This document shows, piece after piece, positions 41,320 through 52,733 of a DNA stretch of 64,000 nt. Below the pieces are notes generated by a model. That model saw only the letters and a list, made by a program, of their open reading frames with translations, was not told the origin of the DNA and ran no database searches. The first letter of the stretch is position 1. Every line of letters begins with the position of its first letter. The DNA lies in NCBI GenBank assembly GCA_943736015.1, contig OX031059.1, forward strand, positions 17,918,001 through 17,982,000, in the 5' to 3' direction. This DNA is from Tridacna crocea. Lineage: Eukaryota; Mollusca; Bivalvia; Cardiida; Cardiidae. The position numbers and the translations under genes are program-made.

Positions 41320-41450
41320 GCGTCCTGCATGGCACAGCAGTTCAGAGTTTCTGGGTTTGATCCTCCGTGGTTGATCTGGTAGCATGGCAGTGTTGTTGGA
41401 CAAATCACTTCAAAGCCCTAACCTACTACTTAGTATCCAAAGAAAAAAAA
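41320..41450 (+). repeat. Possible tRNA-derived SINE fragment
   Basis: GTGGCGTCCTGCATGGCACAG followed by GGGTTTGATCC (box B-like) resembles the SINE heads at 53600 and 57425. Confidence 0.4.
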
Positions 41451-41563
41451 TAAATAGATGAGGTTTTCCCAAGATATTACTAAATTGCTGTTGAATACTG
41501 CCAGTATATTGAAACAGACAAAATCTCAGACTGATGTATTCTATACTTTGGATTAATTTCTAG

Positions 41564-41677
41564 GATTTACTCACTGTCTTTGAGACAATTGACTTAGGAA
41601 CTATATTGGGACATTTTCAAGGACTGCAGAGGATAATAATTACTACTTCTATGTGTCTGGCTTGGAAAACCCATTGA
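41564..41677 (+). CDS. Candidate exon or open segment, unknown product
   Basis: After acceptor-like TTAATTTCTAG the phase-0 frame reads DLLTVFETIDLGTILGHFQG and stays open 37 codons to a TGA. No convincing GT donor lies before the stop, so it would have to be a terminal exon or be chance. Confidence 0.22.
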   Translation, partial: DLLTVFETIDLGTILGHFQGLQRIIITTSMCLAWKTH

Positions 41678-41805
41678 ACTTCCAGATACCAGACATTGTC
41701 TGTACTTGCTGACTTAGTGGAGAAATTTGAAAGGTATCTTTGACTCTTACCTGCACATCAAAAATTTAGACTTGTCGAAATTGAAAGCACTTGCAGATGT
41801 ATTAT

Positions 41806-42180
41806 TAACTCTTTTCCAAATCAGAAAATTTTAGACTTGTCAATATTGATAGCACAGGGTCCAAAAAATGTCAGAATTCTTACTTGTTCTCCTGCCATTT
41901 TGCTCTCTTCAAACAGTTAGAAAAGAAAGATAATCCACTTGCCATCACCAAATTTTCACTTGTAAGGATGAGCAGACGAGTGAAATTTTTGGACCCTGCA
42001 GGCTATTTGCAGACAACAAAATTAATGTGACTAAAAAATTTAAATTTGTTTTGAGAGATTAGAAAATATTGTGGGAAAAGGAGAAAATGCTGGTTACCAG
42101 CATTTTCTCCTTTTCCCACAATGTTTTCAAAAGGCTTCTTTTCCAGGGTCGTGAAAACTAGACATTGGGTATGTGTTAAA
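41806..42180 (-). mobile_element. Family A MITE interrupted by a 144-bp element
   Basis: TTAACTCTTTTCCAAATCAG to TATTGATAGCA, interruption, then TTTGCAGACAACAAAATTAA and a complete palindrome. Confidence 0.88.
41855..41998. mobile_element. 144-bp MITE nested in a family A copy
   Basis: Perfect inverted ends CAGGGTCCAAAAA / TTTTTGGACCCTG. Target duplication not clear. Confidence 0.85.
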
Positions 42181-42227
42181 TATGGCTCAAATGATGAAAT
42201 TTGTCTTTGATTGGGTAGGAAACATTT

Positions 42228-42393
42228 ATCGCTTTACCATATGACAAAATTTTAGACTTATCACAATTGAAAAGATTTGCAGACGACAAAACATGAGTTA
42301 AAAATCGAAATTATTTTTTAAAAGGTTAGCACACTTTTGAAAGGTTTCTTCCTCAGGGTCATTAAAAGTCAGGATTGTGTGGTTAAAGGTTAA
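42228..42393 (-). mobile_element. Family A MITE lacking its palindrome
   Basis: Arms joined without the hairpin; right TTAA shared with the next copy. Confidence 0.82.
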
Positions 42394-42627
42394 CTCTTTA
42401 CCTCACAATCCCGACTTTTAACAACCCTGAGATAGCTTTTGAAAACATTGTAGGTAGCTTTTGAAAACATTGTAGGAAAAGGAGAAAATGCTAGTAACCA
42501 GCATTTTCTCCTTTTGCTACAATGTTTTCTACTCTTTCTTAATCAAATTTTAATTTTTGAGTCACATTTATTTTGCCATGCTTTCACTTAGGACTAGGCC
42601 AAAATTTTGTCGTTTAGTAATGAGTTA
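42390..42627 (+). mobile_element. Family A TTAA-MITE with slippage duplication
   Basis: GTAGCTTTTGAAAACATTGTA-type segment present twice at the entrance to the palindrome. Confidence 0.9.
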
Positions 42628-42865
42628 ATGGTACATGTACCTTTGGAGACAGAAAAGATCCAGACTAGACTGAATGTTTGTGCAGTCTGATCTGCTATCT
42701 ACATTTACCAGTATTTCATTACAAATTCTGACTTTGTTTCGTCTTTACTAGCCAAGGGTTACAATGATCTATACAATGTTCTTTTTTACCCATGACCAAT
42801 TGAGTCGAAATTAATTTGTAATCCCTGATATACGCAAAATTGTAGTTTTTGGTGAACAGTCTGGC

Positions 42866-44395
42866 CTTGAAGGTTGCCTTTCAGATTTTGGTAGAGCGGG
42901 TGCATGTAATTCCGAACGATGTTTAATTCCGAACAAGTTCCCATTTATGACCTTAGTTCTTTTGCACTATTGTACATTACAGATATGACATCACATGTAT
43001 ATCAACACTATATTACTCTTTCCTGTTTCACCGTTTTCGAGTCGATACCGTGATTATATCTCCCACAATTTCAACTTTGTTTTGCTACCCATAATCGAGT
43101 GAGTAAAATTGTGACATTCGCTAATCCAACGACACTGTTACTTAAGGTTACCTCACGGCACAAAAACGTCAAAAATCTGATTTTATATTGTTTTCTTAAT
43201 GGTGAAACTATTATTTACCAACATCAATAGACATTTTAAAGCATTACAAATGGTTAATGAAGATATTTGACTGTTCGGATTTAAAACCTTATTTTCCCAG
43301 ACTGGTTTTAATTACGAATTAGGTAAATAGTGTTAACTGCAATAACTGAAGGTGCGGTAATCATGAGAAAATTCGTTCACTGATACAAGCTCGTTTCATT
43401 TGCATGTTTCATGTTATAAAAATAAATCCATTGTTATGTTGATATCTTGAGCATTGCTGTAAAATGATGTTGAGAACATTGTGACAATAGGAGATATTGA
43501 ACATCATTAGCAAAAACTCCTTATGATCGCAATATTTTCAAAACTTTTCAATTATGCAAACTAGGCAACAAGATTTCAAGGGGCTTTTCCTCCTTCTGTT
43601 CCGTTCGGTGATTTAGTAGATCTAGATCTAGTGACCCATAGATGTTAATTAGACTGTGATCCCATCAGCATACCACGATATCTGTGAGAGAACCCCAGTC
43701 AAGATAGATATCTGTCCAGAGTTGTTGTTTGCATACACAAGTGTGTTCGCAACTACCCTCAACTTTTGGTACTGGTATAGACTGCTATTCACGTGTGTTT
43801 GAAGTGGTAATTTTTGAAAATCGCCAACATGTTCGGATTTACAACCACATGTGTTCGGATTCATAACCAGTGTTCGTAATTTCAACCCTTCGGTTACACT
43901 GTGGAAATGCCCATAACTCAATATCAGTGCACTATACTGCATTAGTTATCAGTCACAGTTGAAAGGAATACACAAAAGATGATACAAATGACGTCACCTG
44001 TTCAGTAGGTGGTTTTTTACGAACAGCAGATCATCATGCTTAGGTGTTCGGTAATGGGTACACTCGCTCTACAAAAATTTTATAAAAATACAAAAAAGTC
44101 ATCCTTTGTACTTCCAAAGACTTTTAATTTTCATTCATAAAACCCCAGTATTCGAAAAACTATCCAACAAGAGAAATTAGAGATTTACTATGGCCCAGGT
44201 TGACACCGACAGGAAACACAGTCTTTTTTTACATGTGCAACTCTCTCATTTACATACCAGAAATTCTCAGACAAAGCTTCAAACATAGCGTCCGAAGAAG
44301 TCATTATGGAAATTAATTACATGTTTGTTATTTTATGGAATTTAAACATCGTTATTCAAATGCCATTCACTTGACATTCCCACATGCTTTTTTTA
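42866..44395 (+). mobile_element. Family H element interrupted by family I
   Basis: Matches 48000-48549 (TTCAGATTTTGG... and ACTGGGGTTT...-related blocks) before and after a 1.18-kb insertion; right end lost. Confidence 0.75.
42893..44071. mobile_element. Family I: 1.18-kb TA-flanked element
   Basis: Inverted ends GAGCGGGTGCATGTAATTCC and its diverged complement ending ACACTCGCTC, flanked by TA/TA as in Tc1/mariner-type insertions. GTTCGG/CCGAAC motifs recur through the interior. No transposase recognised; the minus ORF at 43649-43942 has no domain I know. Confidence 0.75.
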
Positions 44396-44422
44396 TTTTT
44401 GGTGCAAAAATCCAGAAATACC

Positions 44423-44651
44423 TTAACTCTTTTCCATACAATCCTGACTTTTAACGACCCTGAAAGAAAAGGTCTTTGAAAATCAATGTGAGAAATAGAG
44501 GAAATGCTGGTAACCAGCATTTTCTCCTTTTCCCACAGTGATTTCTTTACTTCCCATACAAATTTCAGTGTTGGAGTCACATTTATTTTGTTGTCTGAAA
44601 ATGCTTTTATTTTGGAACAGTCTAAAATTTTGTCATTTGGTAAAGAGTTAA
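44423..44651 (+). mobile_element. Family A TTAA-MITE
   Basis: Complete ends; mild mismatches in one stem arm. Confidence 0.9.
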
Positions 44652-44831
44652 CAGAAAGTAGAAGTTAGCTTGGGAGAGAAATTATACTCCAAACTGATAA
44701 AGTGGTACATTGTACACCAGGACAAATATTGATAGATGAGCTAGGCTCCATGACATAATTGAAATAATAATGAAAATGGCATTGAAAACTGCAAAATCAG
44801 TCTTAGAACTGAAAGCAAGATAAACTTTACC

Positions 44832-45055
44832 TTAACCCTTTACCACTCAATCAGGAGTTTTAATTACCCCGTTGGAGATGTCTTTTGTAAACATTGTGAG
44901 AAAATGAGATGTTAACAACCAGTATTTTCTCCTTTTTTCCACACTCTCTTTTCTTACAAACAAATTCCATCAGTTGAGCCACATTGAAATTGTTGTCTGC
45001 ATATATCTTTGAATTGCCAGACATCTAGAACTTTATCATGCTGTAAAAAACTTAA
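44832..45055 (+). mobile_element. Family A TTAA-MITE
   Basis: Both TTAA ends; palindrome eroded on the left arm; right TTAA shared with the next copy. Confidence 0.85.
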
Positions 45056-45414
45056 CTCTGTACCAGGGTTTTCCTTCAACTTTATGTTGAAGGGGTCACA
45101 ATAACCCCCTTCAAATGAATTAAAGAAGGTAAAATAATAAATTTTGGGGGTCATTTAGAAAAATTTGGGGGTCAAAACCCTCAAAATTCAAAGAAACGAG
45201 GGGGTCATGGAAAACTCTGTACCAAAGAACAAATTTGTGACTTGTCCAAATTGAAAGCATTTGCAGACGACAAAATCAGTGTGAAATGACTTGAAATTTG
45301 ATTTTGGAAGGGTAGACAACAATGTGGGAAAAAGAAAAAAATGCTGGTATAATGTTTGCAGAACGTTTCTGTCTCGGGGTCAGTTAAAGTTTGGATTGTG
45401 TGGTGAACAGTTAA
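45052..45414 (-). mobile_element. Family A MITE interrupted by a family G element
   Basis: TTAACTCTGTAC, insertion, then CAAAGAAC...CTTGTCCAAATTGAAAGC; second palindrome arm deleted. Confidence 0.85.
45064..45219. mobile_element. Short family G (hAT-like) element nested in a MITE
   Basis: CAGGGTTTTCC at left, GGAAAACTCTG at right, with GGGGGTCA blocks. CTCTGTAC occurs at both junctions; it may be an 8-bp target duplication or part of the right end. Confidence 0.8.
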
Positions 45415-45544
45415 CTGTGAAGGACAGTCGAAGGATATTTTGTGGACAGTGTAGAACATGCAGTCTAATCTAATATCCACACTTTTGGATAATGAGATAT
45501 CTTTGCGCAGAAAAAAAACTGGCAAAATACAGGTTTTTGGCTAT

Positions 45545-45812
45545 TGTATTGGGGTTTAACGCCACTTGAACAGCTAAGGTCATATCATGGCGGTCGGTGA
45601 CGCATATACAAATTCCTGGCTTTCTTACACCAGTACTAACACAACTTTCTTTCGAAAGCCATCGACTACTTTTCTCATATGCTTAAGAAGAGGTGAGAGG
45701 TGAAAATACGACGGAAAGAAAGTTTACCTCAACTGGGTATCAAGCTCACAACCACCTGGCCACGATTCCAACACGCTCACCACTGAGCCATGCGGGCGAG
45801 CCTGAGGTTTTT
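45545..45812 (-). mobile_element. tRNA-derived SINE
   Basis: On the minus strand: CGCATGGCTCAGTGGTGAGC (box A) and GGTTGTGAGCTTGA (box B-like), then a body ending in the GGCGTTAAACCCCAAT tail. Confidence 0.75.
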
Positions 45813-46255
45813 ACTATCATCTTTAAAAGTTTCATTTCACTTACATGTACATGTATTTAGCAAGATAAAGGTGAAGAGAATGAGTAAGAAGAATGTTTTG
45901 ATCAATGCCTGTTCTACATGAGTGCCGACTTAAATCAATCAACCCTTTATTTGCCATTTCACTCGGTTACTTTATTAATCCAGTGTCTCGGATTCTCCTG
46001 AAATGCTTGTGCAGCATGCATTTATGGTTGGATAAGGTTCTGGAATTGTAACGTATGATGAGGGATGGCGATGGCCCCTACATACCAATGAACATGCATA
46101 TGAAAAACAAAAATAAAAATTGGCAGCAGCTAACCATTCAAAGTTCTTGTATTTTATGAAGAAAACTATTTTAGAAATATTTTGAGGAACATACCGTTAT
46201 CAGGGGTTTTCTATGTTCTCACAGAATGCTCCTTTTTCTTTCCAAAGTAATTCAC

Positions 46256-46733
46256 TTAAAGGTGGGTATTTAGAATTTTTACATCTCACCAAATTAAAAA
46301 AAATATATATCACTGAAATTCATATGAAAAAATAATACAAATCATCAATAATTAAGATTCATAAAATTACAAAAAAAAATTTTTTTGATGGTATTCCCTT
46401 AAAAGGCTACGTAGCCTCTTAAGGTATTTTTAGATTTCGTGCCAAAAATCAATAAAGCATTTCGGGAATGCCTAGTGACTAGAACGTAACTCATAACGCT
46501 TGAATTCCATTGCATAACAAACATGTAATAATTATTTTCCATAATGTCTTCTTCGGGTGCAATGTTCGAAATTTCGTCTGTGTATTCCTGTATGTAAATG
46601 AGCGTATTGATCATCTAAAAATAGAACGTGTCTCCCGTCGGTGTCGACCTGGGCTGTAGTAAATCTCTAATTTCTTGTGTTGTTGGACGTTGTTCGACTA
46701 CTGGGGTTTTATAAATGAAAAATGCTTTGAATT
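46256..46733 (-). mobile_element. Family H TTAA-ended element, inverted copy
   Basis: TTAAAGGTGGGTATTTAG end, GGCTACGTAGCC palindrome, and the ACCGACGGGAGACACG region shared with 47999-48549. Confidence 0.8.
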
Positions 46734-46779
46734 AAGTCCCAATTTTTTTTCCATTAAGTTAAGAGTTAGATTTGTTTGA

Positions 46780-46890
46780 AAGTTGCATGAAAGTTCAGTT
46801 TTTGAGTTGTGGTTATAATGTCCTTTGCAGATGTTTTGAATGTAACCAGGACTGGACAAAATTTGTTTACCGGTAGTTGGTAAAGAGTAA
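46780..46890 (+). mobile_element. Family A MITE right-arm fragment
   Basis: TTTTTGAGTTGTGG...GACAAAATTTGTTTACC and TTGGTAAAGAGTAA only. Confidence 0.55.
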
Positions 46891-46952
46891 AATTGGCAAC
46901 ACTCTCCACAAACTACTTTTCTTCAGAACATGGCCAGATTTAAATGAAACAA

Positions 46953-47149
46953 CTTAACTCATTACCACACGACGAAATTTCTGACTGGTCCAGATTAAAA
47001 GCATTTGCAGACCACAAAATAAAGGTGACTCAAAAATTGAAACCTAACTTTAGAAGAGTAGAAAACATTGTGGGAAAATGAGAAAATGCTGTTTTCAAAA
47101 GGCTTCTTTCTCAGGGTCGTTAAAACTCGGCATTGTGGGAAAGGGTTAA
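46953..47149 (-). mobile_element. Family A MITE with one palindrome arm
   Basis: Both TTAA ends; sequence jumps from GAGAAAATGCTG to TTTTCAAAAGGC, deleting one arm exactly at the tip. Confidence 0.88.
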
Positions 47150-47412
47150 TCTAATATATGACAAATTTATTGTTATTCATTTTATAGTGATGATGAATTT
47201 ACAATTGTAAAATTGAAATACAGAAATTCTAAAATTTATAAACAGCAAGAAAATAACAGATTTCATACAAATATCAATAAAATGATGACTTTAAACTGAA
47301 TCAGTGAGGAAAAGATAGATTCAAAAGTAAAATGCAGATTGAATAATATCCTGGTGAAATGACACAACTTTCAAAGTCCAGGTATGAGTATCTATGTTAT
47401 CTGATAAACCCT

Positions 47413-47641
47413 TTAACCCATTACCTCACAATCCCTACTTTTGACGCCCCTGAGAAAGAAGCCTTTAGAAAACATTGTGGGAAAAGGAGAAAATGCTGGT
47501 AACCAGCATTTTCTCCTTTTCCAACAATGTTTTCTACCCTTCACAAAACAAATTTCAAATTTTCAGTCACTTTTATTTTGTTGTCTGCAAATGCTTCCAA
47601 TTTGGACCATTCTAAAATATTGTCGTTTGGTAATGGGTTTA
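47413..47641 (+). mobile_element. Family A TTAA-MITE
   Basis: Complete; abuts the next copy head-to-tail at GGGTTTAAACCC. Confidence 0.92.
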
Positions 47642-47936
47642 AACCCTTTACCATACAATCCTGAGTTTTAATAATCTTGAGGTATCCTTCTGAAAACATC
47701 GTCGGAAAAGGAGAAAATGCTGGTTTACATTTTGTCCTTTTCCCACAATGCTTTCTACCCTTTTAGAGAAAAAGTGCTATGTTTGAGCCACTTGTAATAA
47801 AATGTAACCAGTATTTCCTCCTTTTCCCAAAATGTTGTCTATTACCTTGATGGCAATTGCCGTTTAATCTTTTTAACCCAGTCTTTAAACACTTTCAATT
47901 TGGAAAAGTGTATAGTTTTGTCATGTAAATACTCTT
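47638..47936 (+). mobile_element. Family A MITE with repeated middle
   Basis: Palindrome tip lost; ACCAGTATTTCCTCCTTTTC appears again inside the right arm. Confidence 0.75.
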
Positions 47937-47999
47937 AAACCTCTGAAAATATAGGGTATTTCGGTGTCGCATATATCTTAATACATTAGTTTTTGCTTG

Positions 48000-48549
48000 T
48001 TAAAGGTGGCCCTTCAGATTTTGGGACGAAAATTTTATAAAAAAAAAAATCATCCTTGTATACTCACAAATCCTTTTGATTTTCATTCATTAAACCCCAG
48101 TAGTCAAAAACCATCAGACAACAAGAGAAATGAGAGATTTACTACAGCCCAGGTCAACACCGACGGGAAACACAGTCTGTTTTTACATGAGCAACTCTCT
48201 CAATTACATACTGGAAATATGCAGAAAAAGCTTCAAACATAGCGTCCGAAAAAAACATCATGGAAAATAATTACATATTTGTTATGTTATGGAATTTCGG
48301 CGTCATTAGTCACATGCCAGTCACTTAACATTCCCATAATGCTTTTTTACGGGAAATCTAAAAATAGCTTCAGAGGCTGCGTAGCCTTTTAAGGGAATAC
48401 CATCAAAAGAATTTTTTCACATAATTTTATGATTCTTAATTATTGATAATTTGTATTGTTTTTTTCATATAAATTTCAGTGATATATATATTTTTAATTA
48501 ATTCGGAGAGGGGGATTTGAAAATTCTAAATACATGTACCCACCTTTAA
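48000..48549 (+). mobile_element. Family H element, most complete copy
   Basis: Ends TTAAAGGTGG and CCACCTTTAA. Contains a CCCAGGTCAACACCGACGGG block and an AGGCTGCGTAGCCTTTTAAG half-palindrome. TTAA at both ends suggests the same target preference as family A. Confidence 0.8.
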
Positions 48550-48628
48550 GAATTAGGTAACATTTTTTTAGGAAAATTAATTTGGAATTTTTGATGAGCA
48601 TTTAAGTCGCACTTCAAAACTTGGTGGG

Positions 48629-48705
48629 TCCTGTGTGGCTCAGTGGTAAAGTGCAGGACTCGTGATCTTGAGGTCCAGGGTTCGAGCCTCACTAGCTCCA
48701 CTGGG
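48629..48705 (+). mobile_element. tRNA-derived SINE, head part
   Basis: GTGTGGCTCAGTGGTAAAG (box A) and GGTCCAGGGTTCGAGCC (box B) in tRNA-like spacing. The acceptor stem does not close, so it is a SINE rather than a tRNA gene. The rest resumes at 49905. Confidence 0.8.
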
Positions 48706-48716
48706 TTTTTATGCTT

Positions 48717-49904
48717 CCCGAAGGGCAAGCATTTAGTCGCCGCTTCGTCTGTCCATCCGTCCGAAGCGATTTCTCCACAACCCTTGGACCAAATTGGATG
48801 AAACTTCATATATGAACTCCTTGGGGTAATGCGCCGAAATAGTTTTCCCGGATTTTTAATTTGACCCCGTGTCATGGAAAAAAGGGGCTTAATGCAAAAT
48901 TGCAATTTTTACCAATATCTCATTCAGTTTTTGTCAGAATATCATGAAACTTCATGGTTATATTGTTTATGGAAAGTCTTAGGATGTGCCCTTGCTATTT
49001 TTTATCTGGGCATTTTTTAAGTTGACGTTCTGTCATGGAAAAAGGGGGCTTCTTGCAAGATTCCAATTTTTACTAATATTTCATTCAATTTTGGTCATGA
49101 TTTCATTAAACTTCATGGTTATATTGTTTTTTAAGAGTTTCACCATGTGCTCTTGTTTCTTTATCTATGTGTTTTTCAATTTGACCCTCTGTCATGGAAA
49201 AAGGGGGTTTCTTGTAAAATGAAAAAGGGGCCCTAATGCAAAATTGCAATTTTTACTAATATCTTGTTCAGTCTTTGTCAACATTTCATGGTTATATCTT
49301 GTTTTACAAGTTTCAACATGTGCCCTTTGTTTTTGCAATCTATGAATTATTAATGCGCAAATATGTCTTTCCTGGTTTCTCAAATTAAGGCTGCATCACG
49401 GAAAAAGGGGACTTCATGGAAAAAATTGTTTTTCACTAGGTTCTCCTTTATCAGTGCTCAAACCTTTGTGAAATTTCAAATCTGAACTTGTTGGAACGTT
49501 GCCCAGGTACCTCTCTTCCTTTTTCTCAATTTCAGGCTGCGTCTCGGAAAAAGGGGGCTTCATGTAAAAAATTGTTTTATGTAATATTTAATACATGACT
49601 GCTCAAAATTTTATGAAATTTCGAATTTTTAATTATTATTAAAAAATGCCACAAACCACACACCCATTGTATTTATTGCAATGACCCAATACTGTCTTAT
49701 GGGAAAAGGAGGCTTAAAGGGGGGTTATTGTTCTCTACAAGTTTTTGTTGGCTATCTCTAAGATAGTAATTGCCTTTTCACTTCAAATTTTGGGGGGCAT
49801 GAACAGGTTCTTCTACGGTAAAAGAAGTGAATTTATATCAATTTCTTATATTTTATGACAAGCACTTGTTCGGGGAGCATAACCCGTCTCTGATGGCTCT
49901 TGTT
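48717..49904. mobile_element. Diverged ~160-bp tandem-core element inside the SINE
   Basis: Starts TTATGCTTCCCGAAGGGCAA and ends GTTCGGGGAGCATAA...GGCTCTTGTT. GTCATGGAAAAA landmarks at 48871, 49032 and 49191 mark ~160-bp units, then decayed ones near 49395 and 49541. Same plan as 58560-60108. Confidence 0.75.
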
Positions 49905-50048
49905 TCACAGGAGTGTCCCGGGGCAAGACACTTCAGAGCCTAGCCTAGTACTGGTGAAACCCAGGAAACATGAATATGTGAACTGTCGCCATGATATGAC
50001 TGGAATAACGTTGAAAGCGGTGTAAAACACCATTCAAACAAACAAATC
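49905..50048 (+). mobile_element. tRNA-derived SINE, tail part
   Basis: GGAGTGTCCCGGGGCAAGAC to GCGGTGTAAAACACCATTC with an AAACAAACAAAT tail. Confidence 0.75.
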
Positions 50049-50084
50049 AAAACTTGGTTCAGTTGTGCAAAAGGGTAAGTCACA

Positions 50085-50400
50085 ACAGGTCAAATTCATA
50101 CATAATCCTGAGTTTAATCGACTTGAAGGAGGAGGGCTTTTGAAAACAATGTAGGGTGTTTAAGAAAAAAAGCTGTTTACCAGGTTTTCTTTCCTTTTCC
50201 AACTGTGTTTTCTACCCTTTCAAATACAAATTTTAGAACTTGAGCATGATTCACTCAGCAAATCCTTTCAATTGATCAAGTGGAAAATTCTGTCATGTAC
50301 ACAATCCAGATTTTTAATGACCCTAAGAAGAAGCCATTTGAAAACATTGTCGGAAGTGGAGAAAATATTGCTAATTCTAAGCTTCAAAACAAATCTCAAT
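50085..50400 (+). mobile_element. Two worn family A fragments
   Basis: ACATAATCCTGAGTTTAATC... and, from 50300, ACACAATCCAGATTTTTAATG with partial palindromes. Confidence 0.55.
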
Positions 50401-50626
50401 TTCTGTAACATGGCCTTTCATTGCCGAAAGCCGAACAGATTTGGCTAAGACTTGGATAATCCATAACCGATGGATGCTGGTTCTCCACATACATTACAGA
50501 GAACCCCAGTTTTAGCAGAATTCATGATGAAGGCATCTTCGCGAGCCAAGGTTACGATCACTAGGTGGTTCTTACCTTGGCTGATTGAGCCCGATTTAGA
50601 GATTCCTGCGATGCGCCCTCTATTGG

Positions 50627-50980
50627 ATGCTGGTTAGTACACCCCTTTACATCATATTCCTAAAAGCCAATGAAATATCGTTTAACAAACAACTTACGAA
50701 TACACATGAAGCGATAAGCAGACCAGTAGCCATCTTGATAAGACATTTTTTCATAAACAAAGAAATAAAGAAAAAGACGTTCAATAGAAGGGAATCAACG
50801 ACACATCAAGAAATACCATCTCACAACGAAAACTTTGTTAAATATACCCTTGCCCGTCGATCGGATGATGATCCACGTGGGTTTCCATGTTTACCATCTA
50901 CTCGACAGGTAGCGACTTGTTCTATTTTTATCAAAGATGAAATGCTAAAAAATATTAGCGATTTCATTTGTTGCAGCTAG
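50627..50980 (+). CDS. 117-codon ORF, unknown and doubtful
   Basis: An ATG-initiated ORF with no recognised domain. It lies inside a segment bounded by inverted CTTACCTTGGCTGATTGAGC-like ends (about 50570 and 51050), so it is more likely part of a mobile element than a host gene. Confidence 0.15.
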   Translation: MLVSTPLYIIFLKANEISFNKQLTNTHEAISRPVAILIRHFFINKEIKKKTFNRRESTTHQEIPSHNENFVKYTLARRSDDDPRGFPCLPSTRQVATCSIFIKDEMLKNISDFICCS

Positions 50981-51118
50981 AGCTGGCTGCATCCAATGAA
51001 AAAGCATATTGGACGAATGTAAAAATCAAGCTTGATCCGCCAAGGGTAGAGTAGCTTAGTGAATCAAGGTGTCCTATCCTTAGTTAAAAAGTAAAGGATA
51101 TATAGCATTGGCCACATA

Positions 51119-51347
51119 CTTAACCCATTACCACACAATAACTACTTTTGATGACCCTGAGAAAGAAGCCTTTTGAAAACATTGTGGAAAAAGGAGAAAT
51201 GCTGGTATCCAACATTTTCTCCTTTTCCCACAATGTTTTCTACCCTTCACAAAACAAATTTCAAATTTTCAGTCACTTTTATTTTGTCGTCTGCAAATTC
51301 TTTCGATTTGGACATTATAAGCCTAAAATATTGTCGTTTGGTGAGTT
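51119..51347 (+). mobile_element. Family A TTAA-MITE
   Basis: Complete palindrome; right end shortened to TTTGGTGAGTTAG. Confidence 0.9.
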
Positions 51348-51952
51348 AGTGTGGTACCAATAACCAACTATAACTTTTGCCCCAGTCACAAAATTAATAA
51401 CAAACTGCCAGATGGCTAGTTTTTCAGAAGATTTTGACTCAATCATCTGGGGACCGCACAGCCACTTTTAGAAGACAGTTCAATTTGAACGGTGCGAGTT
51501 CAATTTTGAGACGCCGTCTGGCCCCGGTTCAAGGTTTAAGGTAAGAGCTGTGTAATGGAGAACAGCTATTTCCACTAAAATATCATCCTGCAAAATTAGC
51601 TATAATTAAAAATGAGTATTATTGAACTACTTTCACAGATTCATTTTTTCCTTCTTTGAATTATCATTTATAAATCTAAAACCACTATATTCTCAATTCA
51701 AAAAGAGATAATAGTTACCTCCCTTTTCAGAAAACTAACAAAAGGATCAAAACATGATTTCATGATAGACATAAACAGAATTTCTGATCAGTTAGAAATG
51801 TGCAAAAATATTATTTCCTGCATAAATCCTTATTTATCCTTATTCATCAACCAATTAGAATTTTCACCGTAAGTGCATTACACAGGTCTTACCTCAAAAC
51901 AAAGTTGTAATTGGACAGCAAACAAGACATTTTTTGTGCCATCAGAGAGCCC

Positions 51953-52331
51953 ATTAACTCATTGTCCAGGCTCTGTCATCGTAAGGGGACAGCTCGGTGA
52001 CTTTGACGGTAGCCGGATGGTGGCACAAAGTCTGAAAGATGTCCATACAGGCACCTTCCGCCAGGTCGCCCCCAAAATCGTATGGGGCCCGGACAATATC
52101 TCAAGTCTTTAAATCGGGGAAGTTGGAAGAAATCATCCAGTGCCCATTTTACTTGTGACCCAGGCATTTGCCAGGTAGCTGAACTCAAACTACAAGAGAG
52201 ACCCACAGTCTTTGATGTACACTAAGTTCCCAAATTTTTTTTAAACAAAAAATCACTTCATTTGCACAGGAATTGTGCTTTGAGACAGAGACAGACAGTC
52301 ACTTTCTTTATTTGGCAGCGAATGAGTTAAT
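51953..52331. mobile_element. Possible TTAA-ended element (family J)
   Basis: TTAACTCATT at left, AATGAGTTAA at right; GC-rich interior unlike family A. Single copy here. Confidence 0.5.
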
Positions 52332-52401
52332 GAAGAGTGATTGTATATTGGAAACTGTCTATATTGTCTTCTCTACTGACATCAAATGACATGATCTATG
52401 T

Positions 52402-52617
52402 TTAACCCTTTAGCAGATGACAAAATTTTAGCCCTGTACAAATTGAAAGCATTAGCAGACGACAACTTCAAATGGTGCAATTGTTTATTGAAAGGGAAGA
52501 AAACATTGTGGGAAAAGAAGAAAATGCTGGATACCAGCATTTTTTCCTTTTCCCACAATGTTTTCAAAGGCTTCTTTCTAGGGGTCGTCAAAAGCTGTTA
52601 GTGTGGGAAAGGGTTAA
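52402..52617 (-). mobile_element. Family A TTAA-MITE
   Basis: Complete ends; left arm shortened; right TTAA shared with the next copy. Confidence 0.88.
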
Positions 52618-52733
52618 CCCTTTACCAGAGAGAAATTGCTGGTTACCAGGATTTTCTCTTGACCCTCAATGCTTTCTTTCAAAGGCAACTTGCTCAGGGT
52701 TGTCAAAATTCAGGACTGTGTGGTGAAGAGTAA
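52614..52733 (-). mobile_element. Family A MITE lacking its left arm
   Basis: TTAACCCTTTACCAGAGAGA leads straight into the palindrome tip. Confidence 0.78.

Noticed and set aside
48629..48705. A functional tRNA gene
   Set aside because: Box A and box B are good but the acceptor stem does not pair and the sequence continues into a SINE body and tail.
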